DNA from: Bacillota bacterium
GTDB taxonomy: Bacteria; Bacillota; Clostridia; Christensenellales; Aristaeellaceae
DNA: 64,000 nt
Reading direction: 5' to 3'
Assembly: GCA_023425025.1 (NCBI GenBank)
Contig: JAFADG010000016.1
Span: 157,024 to 221,023, forward strand
Shown here: positions 43,324 through 52,014 of the stretch, piece by piece
Position numbering within the stretch: position 1 is the stretch's first letter
How the letters are laid out: each line of letters starts with the position of its first letter
Notes under the pieces: generated by a model
What the model was told of the DNA's origin: nothing
The model's database searches: none
Seen by the model: the letters and a program-made list of their open reading frames with translations, nothing else
Program-made: the position numbers and the translations under genes

Positions 43324-44098
43324 CGCCATGCAGACCATCCAGGGTTTTGAGGAATGCATCCTTCTGCAAATTCGATATTACAGTGATCAAGCGGCGGCCT
43401 GAAATGATTTTCGCATATTGCGTATCTTCTATACTCCAAGTGTAGAATGTGCCCGCAGGAGCCGCGTATTCCATGGCATCCTCCGCAAAAATGGCGGTAC
43501 CCATTTCGTCTGCCTCTGGATCGTAGCTGATGCTCAAGTAGTTATCCGCGCGGGTAAAGGCATAGAAAAAGAGGATAAACCTTACCTCATCCTCGCCGAC
43601 GGCTTTCGCGTTATCCAGTGTCCATGCGCCCGCCTCATTTGAAGGCTCCAGAAGATTGACTCCGTATGTATCGCGGATTTCCTGTAGGGATGCCCAATTG
43701 CTTTTCTCCTGATAACCCTCCGGCATGACGCCGTACTCCATTGATCTTTCGCCATACATCTCCGGCGGGCCGTAAGAAATATTCAGTTGCAAAAGGCCTC
43801 CGATCCAGATCTGCGCCTGGCGCAGAAACCCGTTGGCAGTGCTGACAGGCACGGGTGCCAACACCGAAAATACGCATACCCCTACCAAAAGGCAGGCTGT
43901 TGCCAACGCCACCCTCCGGGTGTTGCTCAGCCTGGCCTTTCTATTTTCCCGGCGATTTTCCGCCGCCTCAATCCGCTGGGCATAGGTGCGCAGCACGTTC
44001 TCCTTCATGCCGGCAAAAGGCAAAAGTTTTTCTTCCGCTTCCTCAAACGCCAGAAGACGGATCTTTTGTTCCAGCTTTGCTTTTTCAATGGCGTTCAT
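43316..44098 (-). CDS. Anti-sigma-type membrane protein with DUF4367-like domain
   Basis: About 260 residues: a cytoplasmic N-terminus of some 60 residues, one membrane helix (RVALATACLLVGVCVFSVLA) and an extracytoplasmic domain. That domain, with YTWSIEDTQYAKIISGRRLI near its end, resembles DUF4367. It is translated from within the sigma factor gene end; the ATG at 44098 has GGAGG 9 bp upstream, and an ATG at 44116 is the alternative. Topology and pairing indicate a membrane anti-sigma factor or sensor for the adjacent sigma factor. The regulatory role is inferred from context. Confidence 0.72.
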   Translation of the reverse strand: MNAIEKAKLEQKIRLLAFEEAEEKLLPFAGMKENVLRTYAQRIEAAENRRENRKARLSNTRRVALATACLLVGVCVFSVLAPVPVSTANGFLRQAQIWIGGLLQLNISYGPPEMYGERSMEYGVMPEGYQEKSNWASLQEIRDTYGVNLLEPSNEAGAWTLDNAKAVGEDEVRFILFFYAFTRADNYLSISYDPEADEMGTAIFAEDAMEYAAPAGTFYTWSIEDTQYAKIISGRRLITVISNLQKDAFLKTLDGLHGVN

Positions 44099-44648
44099 CC
44101 GGTTCATCCTCCGCAATGATGTCCCTGAGCAGCGACAGCGCCCGCTGATATTTTGACCGAGTGGTGTGGTAATTCAGGTGGAGCTTGTCCGCGATTTCTT
44201 TCAAAGAATAGTCTGTTGTTGACTTTAGGACCACGATTTTCCTGGATTCTTCATCCAGAGCCTCCAGGGCTTTGAGCAGGTGCTGCTTTTCCTCATCGGT
44301 GATCAGATGGTCCCAAATATCGACCGTCTGCCCGATAAGCCCTGTCAACAGCCGCGCTTTGTTTAAAAATGCCTTGATGGAAAACCGGGATATATGGGAG
44401 AAGCATTCGCGCTTGGTAATGGTGACCAGCCATGCGTACAGCTTGCTTTCATCCTTAAGCTGATCGTAATTTGTGGCCGCCTTGATCAGCACTTCCTGCA
44501 TGACGTCCTGTACGTCCGCCAGATTGCCCAGCCGCATGTAGGCTTCCCGTTTCAGCCCACGCTGCATTTCCGGAGTGATCCTGCTCATCAGCTGGTCCCA
44601 GTGCTTCTCTATCGAATCCGGCCCGTCGTCGGTTAAAAACGCAATCAT
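44085..44648 (-). CDS. Sigma-70 family (ECF-like) RNA polymerase sigma factor
   Basis: A 187-residue sigma factor. Region 2 appears as LADVQDVMQEVLIKAATNYDQL...YAWLVTITKRECFSHISR. Region 4 is LEALDEESRKIVVLKSTTDYSLKEIADKLHLNYHTTRSKYQRALSLLR, given here as the span around residues 125-180. It is translationally coupled with the putative anti-sigma gene. An extended -10 (TGGTATAAT on the minus strand, about 44686-44694) lies upstream. Confidence 0.85.
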   Translation of the reverse strand: MIAFLTDDGPDSIEKHWDQLMSRITPEMQRGLKREAYMRLGNLADVQDVMQEVLIKAATNYDQLKDESKLYAWLVTITKRECFSHISRFSIKAFLNKARLLTGLIGQTVDIWDHLITDEEKQHLLKALEALDEESRKIVVLKSTTDYSLKEIADKLHLNYHTTRSKYQRALSLLRDIIAEDEPDERH

Positions 44649-44769
44649 CCACTCACTCCCAGGAAAAGCTATACATTCATTATACCATGTATATCGTCAA
44701 TCGCATACGGTTTTTCATGGACAGGAATTGTTATTCTTTTCATAATAAAATCGCGGGCCGGTTCCCGCC

Positions 44770-44798
44770 TTGACATGAAAAGCCGCTTCCCCTACAAT
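44770..44798 (+). promoter_or_regulatory. Promoter of the YgiQ-like gene
   Basis: TTGACA (44770-44775), 17 bp, TACAAT (44793-44798), ending about 50 bp before the ATG at 44852. Confidence 0.75.
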
Positions 44799-44851
44799 GA
44801 ACGGGACACGCCTTTTTTGCTGACTCAAACCACAGTGCCCGAAAGGAAACT

Positions 44852-46858
44852 ATGACGCGCAACGATTTTCTGCCCGTAAATCTTATGGATATTCAAAACC
44901 GCGGCTGGGATCAGCCGGATTTTATATACGTCTGCGGGGATGCCTATGTGGATCATCCCTCCTTCGGCCACGCTATCATCAGCCGCGTGCTGGAAAACGC
45001 GGGCTACAAGGTGGCCATGCTTTGCCTGCCGGATATGAAGGACGACAAGGCATTTACGCGCTTTGGCCGGCCGAAGCTGGGCTTTTTGGTTTCCGCCGGC
45101 GTCATCGACAGCATGGTCAACCATTATACCGCCGCCAAGAAGGCGCGCAGCGAGGATGTGTACGCCCCCGGCGGCAAGGCCGGCATGCGTCCGGACAGGG
45201 CTACCATCGTCTATTGCAACCGCATCTTGAAAGATTTTTCCGGCGTGCCGATACTGATTGGCGGGCTGGAAGCCTCCCTGCGCCGTTTTTCCCATTATGA
45301 TTATTGGGAGGACAAGGTGCGCAGGTCCATATTGGTGGACAGCGGGGCCACGCTGCTCATGTACGGCATGGGGGAAAAGTCTATTCTGGAATGTGCCGCC
45401 TGGCTGAAAGGCGGCGCCCAAAAGGAAGCACTCAAGGACATCCGCGGCATCTGTTATCTGCAAAAGGACAGGCCCGAGGGTATGGAAGAGGTCCCCTCCC
45501 ACAAGGAGGCGGCGCAAGACAAGGCGGCCTATGCCAGGGCGTTTATGGTTCAGTACGACGAGCAGGACCCCTACCGCGGGAAAATGCTGTGCCAGCAGCA
45601 GGATACAAACCGCTGGCTGGTGCAAAATCCGCCTACCTATCCCCTTTCCCGGGAGGAGTTGGACGCGGTGTATGCTTTGCCTTACACCAGGCGCTGGCAC
45701 CCGGATTACGACGCATTGGGCGGCGTGCCGGCGCTGGAGGAGGTGGAATTTTCCGTCTCCGCCACCCGCGGCTGCTTTGGCGGGTGCAGCTTTTGCGCGC
45801 TGACCTTCCACCAGGGCCGCATCGTGCAGTCCCGCAGCCCCGATTCCATTGTGAACGAAGCGCAAATGCTGACGAAGCTGCCGGGGTTCAAGGGCTATAT
45901 CCACGATGTAGGCGGCCCTACCGCCAACTTCCGCCGGCCGGCCTGCAAAAAGCAGTGCACCCATGGCGCCTGTAAAGACAGGCAGTGCCTGTACCCCAAG
46001 CCCTGCCGGTACCTGACGCCGGACCATACGGAGCTTTTGTCCATCCTCCGCCGCATCCGTGCCTTGCCGGGCGTAAAGAAGGTGTTCATCCGCTCCGGGC
46101 TGCGCTACGATTACCTGCTGCTGGATAAGGACAATACGTTTTTGAAGGAGTTGTGCCAGCACCATGTCAGCGGCCAGCTGAAGGTGGCGCCGGAACATGT
46201 TTCTCCCAGGGTGCTTGCCCGTATGGGAAAGCCGGGCCGGGAGGTATACGACGCCTTTGTGCAAAAGTACAAGACCATCAATGAACAATTGGGCATGAAG
46301 CAGTTCCTGGTGCCCTACCTGATGAGCAGCCACCCCGGCAGCGATTTGCAGGCTGCTGTGGAGTTGGCGCTCTATATCCGCGATACGGGCCACCAGCCGG
46401 AACAGGTGCAGGACTTTTATCCCACCCCGGGCACCCTCAGTACCTGCATGTTCTACACCGGCATCGATCCGCGGACCATGGAAAGCGTGTTCGTGCCCCG
46501 TACGCCTCACGACAAGGCCATGCAGCGGGCGCTTTTGCAGTTCAAGAAGCCGCAAAACCGTAGGCTGGTACTGGAGGCGCTGCGTTTAGCCGGCCGGGAG
46601 GATTTAATCGGCTACGGCAAAAACTGCCTGGCAGCGCCGGAGGTTCCGTATCATGACAGGCCGCCGCGACCCGCCCAGGATGGGCAACGGGACAGGGCGG
46701 AAAGGCCGCAGGGTAGAGGCGCGGCAGGCAAAACTGCATCCCCAATGGCTCGAAGGGGCTCCCCTGCTAAGGGAGCAGTGCCTGCAGCAGCCGCCAAGCC
46801 GGAAAAGCCCAAGCGCGGCAAGTACAGCGACAAGTGGGCCAAGGCGAAGAAGAAATAG
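44852..46858 (+). CDS. YgiQ family radical SAM protein
   Basis: A 668-residue radical SAM enzyme. The N-terminal domain begins MTRNDFLPVNLMDIQNRGWDQ in two parts (FLPVNLMDIQNRGW then DFIYVCGDAYVDHPSFG), characteristic of YgiQ. The iron-sulphur motif TRGCFGGCSFCAL (Cys-x3-Cys-x2-Cys) is near residue 306. A second Cys cluster follows (CKKQCTHGACKDRQCLYPKPC). The last 60 residues are a basic low-complexity tail rich in Lys, Ala and Pro. The function of the family is not established. AAAGGA lies 4 bp before the ATG. Confidence 0.93.
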   Translation: MTRNDFLPVNLMDIQNRGWDQPDFIYVCGDAYVDHPSFGHAIISRVLENAGYKVAMLCLPDMKDDKAFTRFGRPKLGFLVSAGVIDSMVNHYTAAKKARSEDVYAPGGKAGMRPDRATIVYCNRILKDFSGVPILIGGLEASLRRFSHYDYWEDKVRRSILVDSGATLLMYGMGEKSILECAAWLKGGAQKEALKDIRGICYLQKDRPEGMEEVPSHKEAAQDKAAYARAFMVQYDEQDPYRGKMLCQQQDTNRWLVQNPPTYPLSREELDAVYALPYTRRWHPDYDALGGVPALEEVEFSVSATRGCFGGCSFCALTFHQGRIVQSRSPDSIVNEAQMLTKLPGFKGYIHDVGGPTANFRRPACKKQCTHGACKDRQCLYPKPCRYLTPDHTELLSILRRIRALPGVKKVFIRSGLRYDYLLLDKDNTFLKELCQHHVSGQLKVAPEHVSPRVLARMGKPGREVYDAFVQKYKTINEQLGMKQFLVPYLMSSHPGSDLQAAVELALYIRDTGHQPEQVQDFYPTPGTLSTCMFYTGIDPRTMESVFVPRTPHDKAMQRALLQFKKPQNRRLVLEALRLAGREDLIGYGKNCLAAPEVPYHDRPPRPAQDGQRDRAERPQGRGAAGKTASPMARRGSPAKGAVPAAAAKPEKPKRGKYSDKWAKAKKK

Positions 46859-46875
46859 GCTGATGAAAGACAAAG

Positions 46876-46909
46876 GGCCTGTGCTGCGGGAGCTTCCGCA
46901 GTGCAGGCC
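46876..46909 (+). terminator. Terminator-like hairpin after ygiQ-like gene
   Basis: GGCCTGTGCTGCGG and CCGCAGTGCAGGCC pair over 14 bp with two G-T pairs, 17 bp after the stop. The following T tract is weak. Confidence 0.6.
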
Positions 46910-47328
46910 TTCGAAATGCAATGAAAATTGGGCCGTTGAGAATATGCAGAGACTTTCCCCTCGGGGCTCCAGAACACCGCCCCTGCCAGTGGCAGAAAAG
47001 GGCGGTGTGGAGGAGGCTGGCGAAAAGGAGCAATGCAAGCGGCAGCGCGGCAGTGCGACTATTGAGCCAGCTGGAATAGCTGTCTACCTTCGGTGACTGA
47101 TGAGGGGCGCTGGATATTGGTCAGCAAGCACCTCATCCGGCGCTGCGCGCCACCTTCCCCTACCAGGGGAAGGCTCTCTGTTGTTCATTTGTTTCTTGAA
47201 CTGGGAAGAACCTTGTGTCAAGTGCCCCGGGGGCCTGTTGGAGGCAAGACCTCCGGGAAGAATGCAAAAAAGAGGCTTCCCCCTCGGGAGGAGCTGTCCA
47301 CCTTCGTTGACTGATGAAGGACGTTCCT
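46910..47328. repeat. Non-coding stretch with MITE-like repeats, copies 2 and 3
   Basis: This stretch of about 420 bp has no credible gene. Around 47076-47178 it carries GTGACTGATGAGG, then GCACCTCATCCGGCGC...GCGCCACCTTCCCC and AGGGGAAGG. Around 47277-47320 it carries GGCTTCCCCCTCGGGAGGAGC and GTTGACTGATGAAGG. These match the repeat at 40085-40195 in the opposite orientation. A further hairpin, CACCGCCC/GGGCGGTG, is at about 46977-47010. Confidence 0.6.
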
Positions 47329-48456
47329 TCAGGTCGTTTCCCCCAGCAGGCAATCCGCCGGTATCAGATGGGTCTGCCTGCGCACATCTTTCCCGGAAAG
47401 CATGTCCAGCATCAACTCGATGGCTTTTGCCGCAATGGCAGGGCCGTTTTGGCGCATGTGGGTATATACGTAATTGCCCAGGAAGCCGTACTTTTCATCA
47501 AAACAGCTGACGGCCAGGTCCTGGGGAATCTTTTTGCCCAGCTGCCCGGCCACGATCCTTGTCCATTCCGCGATGCCGTATTCCGTGCCGATGATGGCCG
47601 TAACGCCGGGATTCATCTGCAGCCATTGATAGATCGCTTCCTGCTGTATAATGTCGTCCCTGGCCCCTTCCCCAAACATGCCCAAGCGGCTGGCCATGGG
47701 CAGGATCAGAGGCTCCAGCTCCATCAGGCCGTGGCTTTTCATCGCTTGCACATAACCCATGTGCCTTTCTTCCAACGAAATGGCCTCATAGGGGGCTGCC
47801 GTAAAAAAGCCGATGGACTGATGGCCCTTTTGCACCAGCAGCTCCGTAAGCGTGGAGGAGGCCCGCAGGTTGTCGGTGTAGACGCAGGGGGCCGGGATGC
47901 CGTTGAGCGGGCGGTCAATGATCACAACGGGAAAATGATCCAGCACCAGGCGCAATAAGTCCGTATTATAGTAGCGGCTATGGGCCGGCATGATAATGAT
48001 TCCCTGCACATCCATGCCCAGCAGCTGGTGAAGCGCGGCCCGCTCCTTTTTCTGGTCGCCGTAGGATACGCACAGGCAAAGCTGGAATCCCGCCTGTGAT
48101 ACCTGACGATCGATTTCATAAAACATGCTCAGCGCATATGTTTCGCCAAGGTCTTCCATGATCAGCCCGAGCCGCTTGACCGGGTGCTCCTTCAGCGTAA
48201 AGGAAACGTGGGGCACCAGCTGCCGGGCGGCCTTGTCCGCGGGATCGGCCACAAACGTGCCCAGACCCCGCTTTCTTACCACAAGCCCCTCCTCCTCCAA
48301 AAGATTCAGCGCCCGTTTGCTGGTAATGCGGCTGACGTGGTGCTTTTCCGCCAATTCCCTCTCGGTTTCCACTTGTTCGCCCGGCGTGCGCTTTCCGCTG
48401 CGTATCTCCTCCGCCAGCTTTTCAAAAATCTCCTGATACAAAAAAGAAACGTCCAC
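47329..48456 (-). CDS. GntR winged-helix regulator with LacI-type ligand domain
   Basis: A 375-residue regulator built like the one at 35.7 kb. The winged helix is at the N-terminus (LAEEIRSGKRTPGEQVETER, then KHHVSRITSKRALNLLEEEG and RKRGLGTFV). A periplasmic-binding-protein-like domain follows, with VKRLGLIMEDLGETYAL, GIIIMPAHSRYYN and KGHQSIGFFT. GTG at 48456 is chosen because AGGAGG lies 6 bp upstream. It is divergent from the importer operon at 48.7 kb and presumably controls it through the inverted repeat between them. Confidence 0.88.
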   Translation of the reverse strand: MDVSFLYQEIFEKLAEEIRSGKRTPGEQVETERELAEKHHVSRITSKRALNLLEEEGLVVRKRGLGTFVADPADKAARQLVPHVSFTLKEHPVKRLGLIMEDLGETYALSMFYEIDRQVSQAGFQLCLCVSYGDQKKERAALHQLLGMDVQGIIIMPAHSRYYNTDLLRLVLDHFPVVIIDRPLNGIPAPCVYTDNLRASSTLTELLVQKGHQSIGFFTAAPYEAISLEERHMGYVQAMKSHGLMELEPLILPMASRLGMFGEGARDDIIQQEAIYQWLQMNPGVTAIIGTEYGIAEWTRIVAGQLGKKIPQDLAVSCFDEKYGFLGNYVYTHMRQNGPAIAAKAIELMLDMLSGKDVRRQTHLIPADCLLGETT

Positions 48457-48511
48457 AAAACTCCTCCTGACCGCAGGTGGAAAAACGAACCTTTCTGGCA
48501 TTATATCAAAC

Positions 48512-48619
48512 ATATCCACAATCATCAATAGAGAAACAGATTGCTTGCGTGGATCTATCAAAATATATCCAGAATATCAACAAATACATGTTGAATAATT
48601 GGATATATGATGGTATGCT
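48512..48619 (+). promoter_or_regulatory. Promoter and operators of the third importer operon
   Basis: TTGAAT (48591-48596), 17 bp, TATGCT (48614-48619). A large imperfect inverted repeat has arms TATATCCAGAATATCAACA (48564-48582) and TGTTGAATAATTGGATATA (48589-48607); its right arm covers the -35 and spacer. A third half site ATATCCACAATCATCAA lies at 48512-48528. All are likely contacts for the divergent GntR-LacI regulator. Confidence 0.7.
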
Positions 48620-48707
48620 ATTGGCAATGAGTTGAGCGGAAGCGGCCAAGGGTGCAGCCTACCCTGCCTTTTTTGCCGACCATAAAAAACAGGAGGGTAG
48701 ATCTGAA

Positions 48708-50078
48708 ATGAAGAAAATGCTCCAAACGCTGCTTGCTTTGGCCCTGGTGCTGGCCATGCTGCTGCCGGCCATGGGCTCCCTGGCGCAAACAGCTCCGGCC
48801 GGCGAGCTGCGCATGCTGACCGCTGTGACCGGCGGCAAGGACGAGGCTGAAATGATCCTTTTCCAGGAAGCCCTGGGCAAGGCCCTGAACCTCGCCGTCA
48901 CCATGGAAAAGCCCGCTTCCGACTATGACAACGTGGTTATCCAGAAGCTCATGGGCGGCGAGCAGTACGACCTGATCTACGTTCCCGTGACCATGATGTA
49001 CAGCCTGCAGGAGCAGGGCGCGCTGACCGACCTGACCGAGTGGGTCAAGGCCTCCCCCGTGCTTGGCAGCGCCGATGTCGTCACCCCCAGCGAGTGGGAC
49101 CAGGTGACGGTGGACGGCAGGATCTGGGCCGGGTTTAACAAGAAGGAAGTCCACAAGCTGGTGAACATCAATAAGGTCATCGCCCAGAAGGCCGGCGTGG
49201 ATGTGGACGCCATCGTTCCCACTCTGGACGGCTACTATGAAGTGTTCAAAAAGATGCAGGCCGTGGGCGGCGAAGGCTTCTATGCCGTGAACCACGCCAT
49301 CAAGTACCTGCACGACCTGCAGCCCTGGTTCTCCTCTGTGGGCGTAAAGTGCGGCATGGTCAAAGCGGAAGACGGCACCATCACCGTGCCCGTTGCCACC
49401 GAGGCGGCGATCCCCGTTTGGGAATGGCTGGCCAAGCTGTACAAGGAAGGCCTTTTGGACCCCAACAGCCTTACGGATGAGACCAAGGACATGCGCAACA
49501 AGTTTCAAACCGGCAAAACCGGCGTGACCGTGGACTGGGCTGCCTGGACCGGCCTGTATAACGTAAACGCCAGCGACCAGTATCCCGCCGAGTATGAAGC
49601 CTACCCCCTGCCCGGCACCAAGGGCGAAACCACTGACTACATGCTCTCCCGAGGCGGCCCCTCCATCTGGGTGATTCCCGCCAACGCAAAGAATCCCGAA
49701 GGCGCCTTCAAAGCCCTGGAATACTTCGCCACCCAGGAAGGCGGCGAGCTGCTGTCCATCGGCATCGAAGGCAACGACTGGACCAAGGCCGACGGCAAAG
49801 TGACCCTGACGGAAACCGGCATTGCCCACGGCAAGGACCATGGCGCACCCGTGCCGGTCAGCAACCTGTTTGTGAATCCCGTCGCCTGGAACCCCGGCTT
49901 TGAAAAGGCCATGGAATACTTGAAGTACGCTACCCCCGAGCTCAGCAGCGCCGATGCCAACAAGTGCCGCGACGCCGTTGCCAAGTATGCCACGCAAATC
50001 ATCAACGGCACCATGACTGCCGCCGACGGCGTCGCCGCCATGCAGGCGGAACTTACACAGCTGGAAATCATCAAGTAA
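48708..50078 (+). CDS. Extracellular sugar-binding protein of ABC importer
   Basis: A 456-residue CUT1-type binding protein with a Sec signal (hydrophobic core LLALALVLAMLLPAMGSLA, cleavage before QTAP) and no lipobox cysteine. The mature protein contains YDNVVIQKLMGGEQYDLIYV and a ligand-domain pattern KTGVTVDWAAWTGLYNV. It is the first and probably most abundant product of its operon, with permeases following after a hairpin at 50106-50135. The ligand is unknown. Confidence 0.88.
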   Translation: MKKMLQTLLALALVLAMLLPAMGSLAQTAPAGELRMLTAVTGGKDEAEMILFQEALGKALNLAVTMEKPASDYDNVVIQKLMGGEQYDLIYVPVTMMYSLQEQGALTDLTEWVKASPVLGSADVVTPSEWDQVTVDGRIWAGFNKKEVHKLVNINKVIAQKAGVDVDAIVPTLDGYYEVFKKMQAVGGEGFYAVNHAIKYLHDLQPWFSSVGVKCGMVKAEDGTITVPVATEAAIPVWEWLAKLYKEGLLDPNSLTDETKDMRNKFQTGKTGVTVDWAAWTGLYNVNASDQYPAEYEAYPLPGTKGETTDYMLSRGGPSIWVIPANAKNPEGAFKALEYFATQEGGELLSIGIEGNDWTKADGKVTLTETGIAHGKDHGAPVPVSNLFVNPVAWNPGFEKAMEYLKYATPELSSADANKCRDAVAKYATQIINGTMTAADGVAAMQAELTQLEIIK

Positions 50079-50105
50079 GCAAGAATCACGGTTCGTCCCG
50101 GCAGA

Positions 50106-50135
50106 GGGGCTGTCCCGAGCAAATCGGGCAGCCCC
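50106..50135 (+). terminator. Intercistronic hairpin after the binding-protein gene
   Basis: GGGGCTGTCCCGA pairs with TCGGGCAGCCCC (one bulged T), with a short loop. No strong T tract follows, so it is more likely a partial terminator or mRNA stabiliser than a full stop. Confidence 0.6.
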
Positions 50136-50160
50136 TTGTCCGGGTGAAAAGGGGGCAGGC

Positions 50161-51099
50161 ATGCAGACCATGGCGCAAACGGCGCGGCAGGACCGTAAAA
50201 AGAGGCAGCGCCGCCTGATGGTGAAGCGAATCCGGCAGTACAAGTGGATTTATTTGATGCTGCTGCCGGTGTTTTTGTATTTTATGATCTTTTCCTTTTA
50301 TCCGCTGGTGCTGGGTCTGATCCAGAGCCTGTACAAGGAGCGCATGATCGGCACGCCCCAGTTTATCGGCCTGAACAATTACCTGGAGATTTTCCGGGAT
50401 TTTCAGTTCCGGCAGGCTTTTTTCAATTCCGTATACCTGGGAACCGTTTCCCTGCTGATCAACCTGGCAGTGGCGGTTGTGCTGGCCGTCTGTGTCAATG
50501 AAGTGCGGCGCAAGGCCGTCAAATCCGCCATACAGACGGTGACCTTCCTGCCTTACCTGTTTTCATGGACGGTGGTGGGCGGGGTGTGGATCTATGTGTT
50601 GTCGGCCACGGGCCTTGTGAATACGGTGCTGGGCCAATTGGGCATTGAGCGCGTGGGCTTTTTCACCACGGCCGGCTGGGGCCGCCCGGTGATTCTGTTC
50701 ACCAACGCGTGGAAGCAGGCGGGCTATTTTGTGGTGCTGCTGATGGCCAGCATCGTCTCCATCGATCCCACCATTTATGAGGCCTCCCGCATCGACGGCG
50801 CGGCCAGGATTCAGCAGATCCGGCACATCATCATTCCTCAATTGTATCCCACCATCAAAACGCTGCTGGTGATCGGCGCGACGGGCGTGCTTCGTAACTT
50901 TGACCAGGTATTCATCCTAAGCCGGCCGGCCATCAAGGATGGCATACGCAGCCTGCTTTTGTACATTTACGAGGAAGGCATATTGCAGATGCGGGTGGGC
51001 AAAGCCACGGCGGCCGCCACGGTGGTGCTGCTGTCCACGCTTTTGATATCCAATGTCATACGTTCTCTGGCCAGGTATGACAGGGACAGCGGGTATTAA
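50161..51099 (+). CDS. Carbohydrate ABC transporter permease (LplB-like)
   Basis: A 312-residue permease. WIYLMLLPVFLYFMIFSFYP forms the first helix after a basic N-terminus. The EAA loop is EASRIDGAARIQQIRHIIIP. It is the first permease of the third importer and lies 16 bp before the second one. Confidence 0.9.
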   Translation: MQTMAQTARQDRKKRQRRLMVKRIRQYKWIYLMLLPVFLYFMIFSFYPLVLGLIQSLYKERMIGTPQFIGLNNYLEIFRDFQFRQAFFNSVYLGTVSLLINLAVAVVLAVCVNEVRRKAVKSAIQTVTFLPYLFSWTVVGGVWIYVLSATGLVNTVLGQLGIERVGFFTTAGWGRPVILFTNAWKQAGYFVVLLMASIVSIDPTIYEASRIDGAARIQQIRHIIIPQLYPTIKTLLVIGATGVLRNFDQVFILSRPAIKDGIRSLLLYIYEEGILQMRVGKATAAATVVLLSTLLISNVIRSLARYDRDSGY

Positions 51100-51115
51100 G
51101 GAGGAGGTGGAATCA

Positions 51116-51985
51116 ATGCGGCGGTCAAATGCGTTTTTGAACGAGCTGTCCCCGGGGCTGAAAACGGTCAACGGGCTGCTGCTCTTTCTTGTCTTTTTCA
51201 CCATGATCATTCCCATGGCCAATGTGCTGGCTGTTTCCTTTTCCACGCGCCTGGGCTCCATGGAGCCGGGGATCATCCTCTGGCCAAAGGAGCTTTCCGT
51301 GGAGGGATATGTGACCATCTGGCAGCGGGCCAACCTTTCCCGGGCGTTTTCCAATTCCTCCTTCGTATCGGTGGCGGCCACCTTCATACAGGTGGTTCTC
51401 TCCGCGCTGGCCGGGTATGTGCTGGTGCAAAAGGACCTGCCCTTTCGGCGGGCCATCTCCTCGGTGATCCTGTTTACCATGATGATCCCCGGCGACCTGA
51501 CGCTGATCTCCGTCTATGCTTTAAACAAGCAGCTGGGTCTGCTGAACAGTTACACAGGCCTGATCGTCAACGGCTTGGTCTCTGGCTTTTCCATACTGCT
51601 GATGCGCAATTATTTCCTGAACGTTCCGGAATCCCTGGCGGAATCGGGGCGGATCGACAACGCTTCGGAGATCCGGATACTGGCAAGCATCTATCTGCCC
51701 CTGTCCATCCCCGGCCTTGCCGCCATCACCTTTTTGGAGTTCATCGGCAAATGGAACGCGTTGATGCTGCCGGTGACCATTATCACCGACGCGAAAAAGT
51801 ATACCCTGCCCATGGTGTTAAAGAGCCTGGCCTTTGCTACCGACGGCACCTCGGGCATTGACATCATCGCGCCCAACGCCCAGATGGCGGCCATCATCAT
51901 TTCCATTGTGCCCCTGGTGATACTCTACGCCTTTACCCAGCGGTTTCTGATCGGTGGTTTGACGCTGGGCGCCTCCAAGGGCTGA
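51116..51985 (+). CDS. Carbohydrate ABC transporter permease (YtcP/LplC-like)
   Basis: A 289-residue permease whose EAA loop reads ESGRIDNASEIRILASIYLPL. The C-terminus LIGGLTLGASKG marks the YtcP subfamily. The ATG at 51116 has GGAGGAGG upstream and is preferred to an earlier in-frame start inside the previous gene. As in the other two loci, no ATPase gene is linked. Confidence 0.9.
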   Translation: MRRSNAFLNELSPGLKTVNGLLLFLVFFTMIIPMANVLAVSFSTRLGSMEPGIILWPKELSVEGYVTIWQRANLSRAFSNSSFVSVAATFIQVVLSALAGYVLVQKDLPFRRAISSVILFTMMIPGDLTLISVYALNKQLGLLNSYTGLIVNGLVSGFSILLMRNYFLNVPESLAESGRIDNASEIRILASIYLPLSIPGLAAITFLEFIGKWNALMLPVTIITDAKKYTLPMVLKSLAFATDGTSGIDIIAPNAQMAAIIISIVPLVILYAFTQRFLIGGLTLGASKG

Positions 51986-52014
51986 GTTTATAGAGGCTGA
52001 GAAGGAGATTACAT

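Noticed and set aside
44825..46555. A 576-codon minus-strand frame opposite the YgiQ gene
   Set aside because: YgiQ motifs, including the iron-sulphur cysteines, are on the plus strand; the antisense frame has none.
46910..47328. Short frames in the spacer after the YgiQ gene
   Set aside because: They fall on repeat sequence and hairpins, lack ribosome sites and show no conserved motif.
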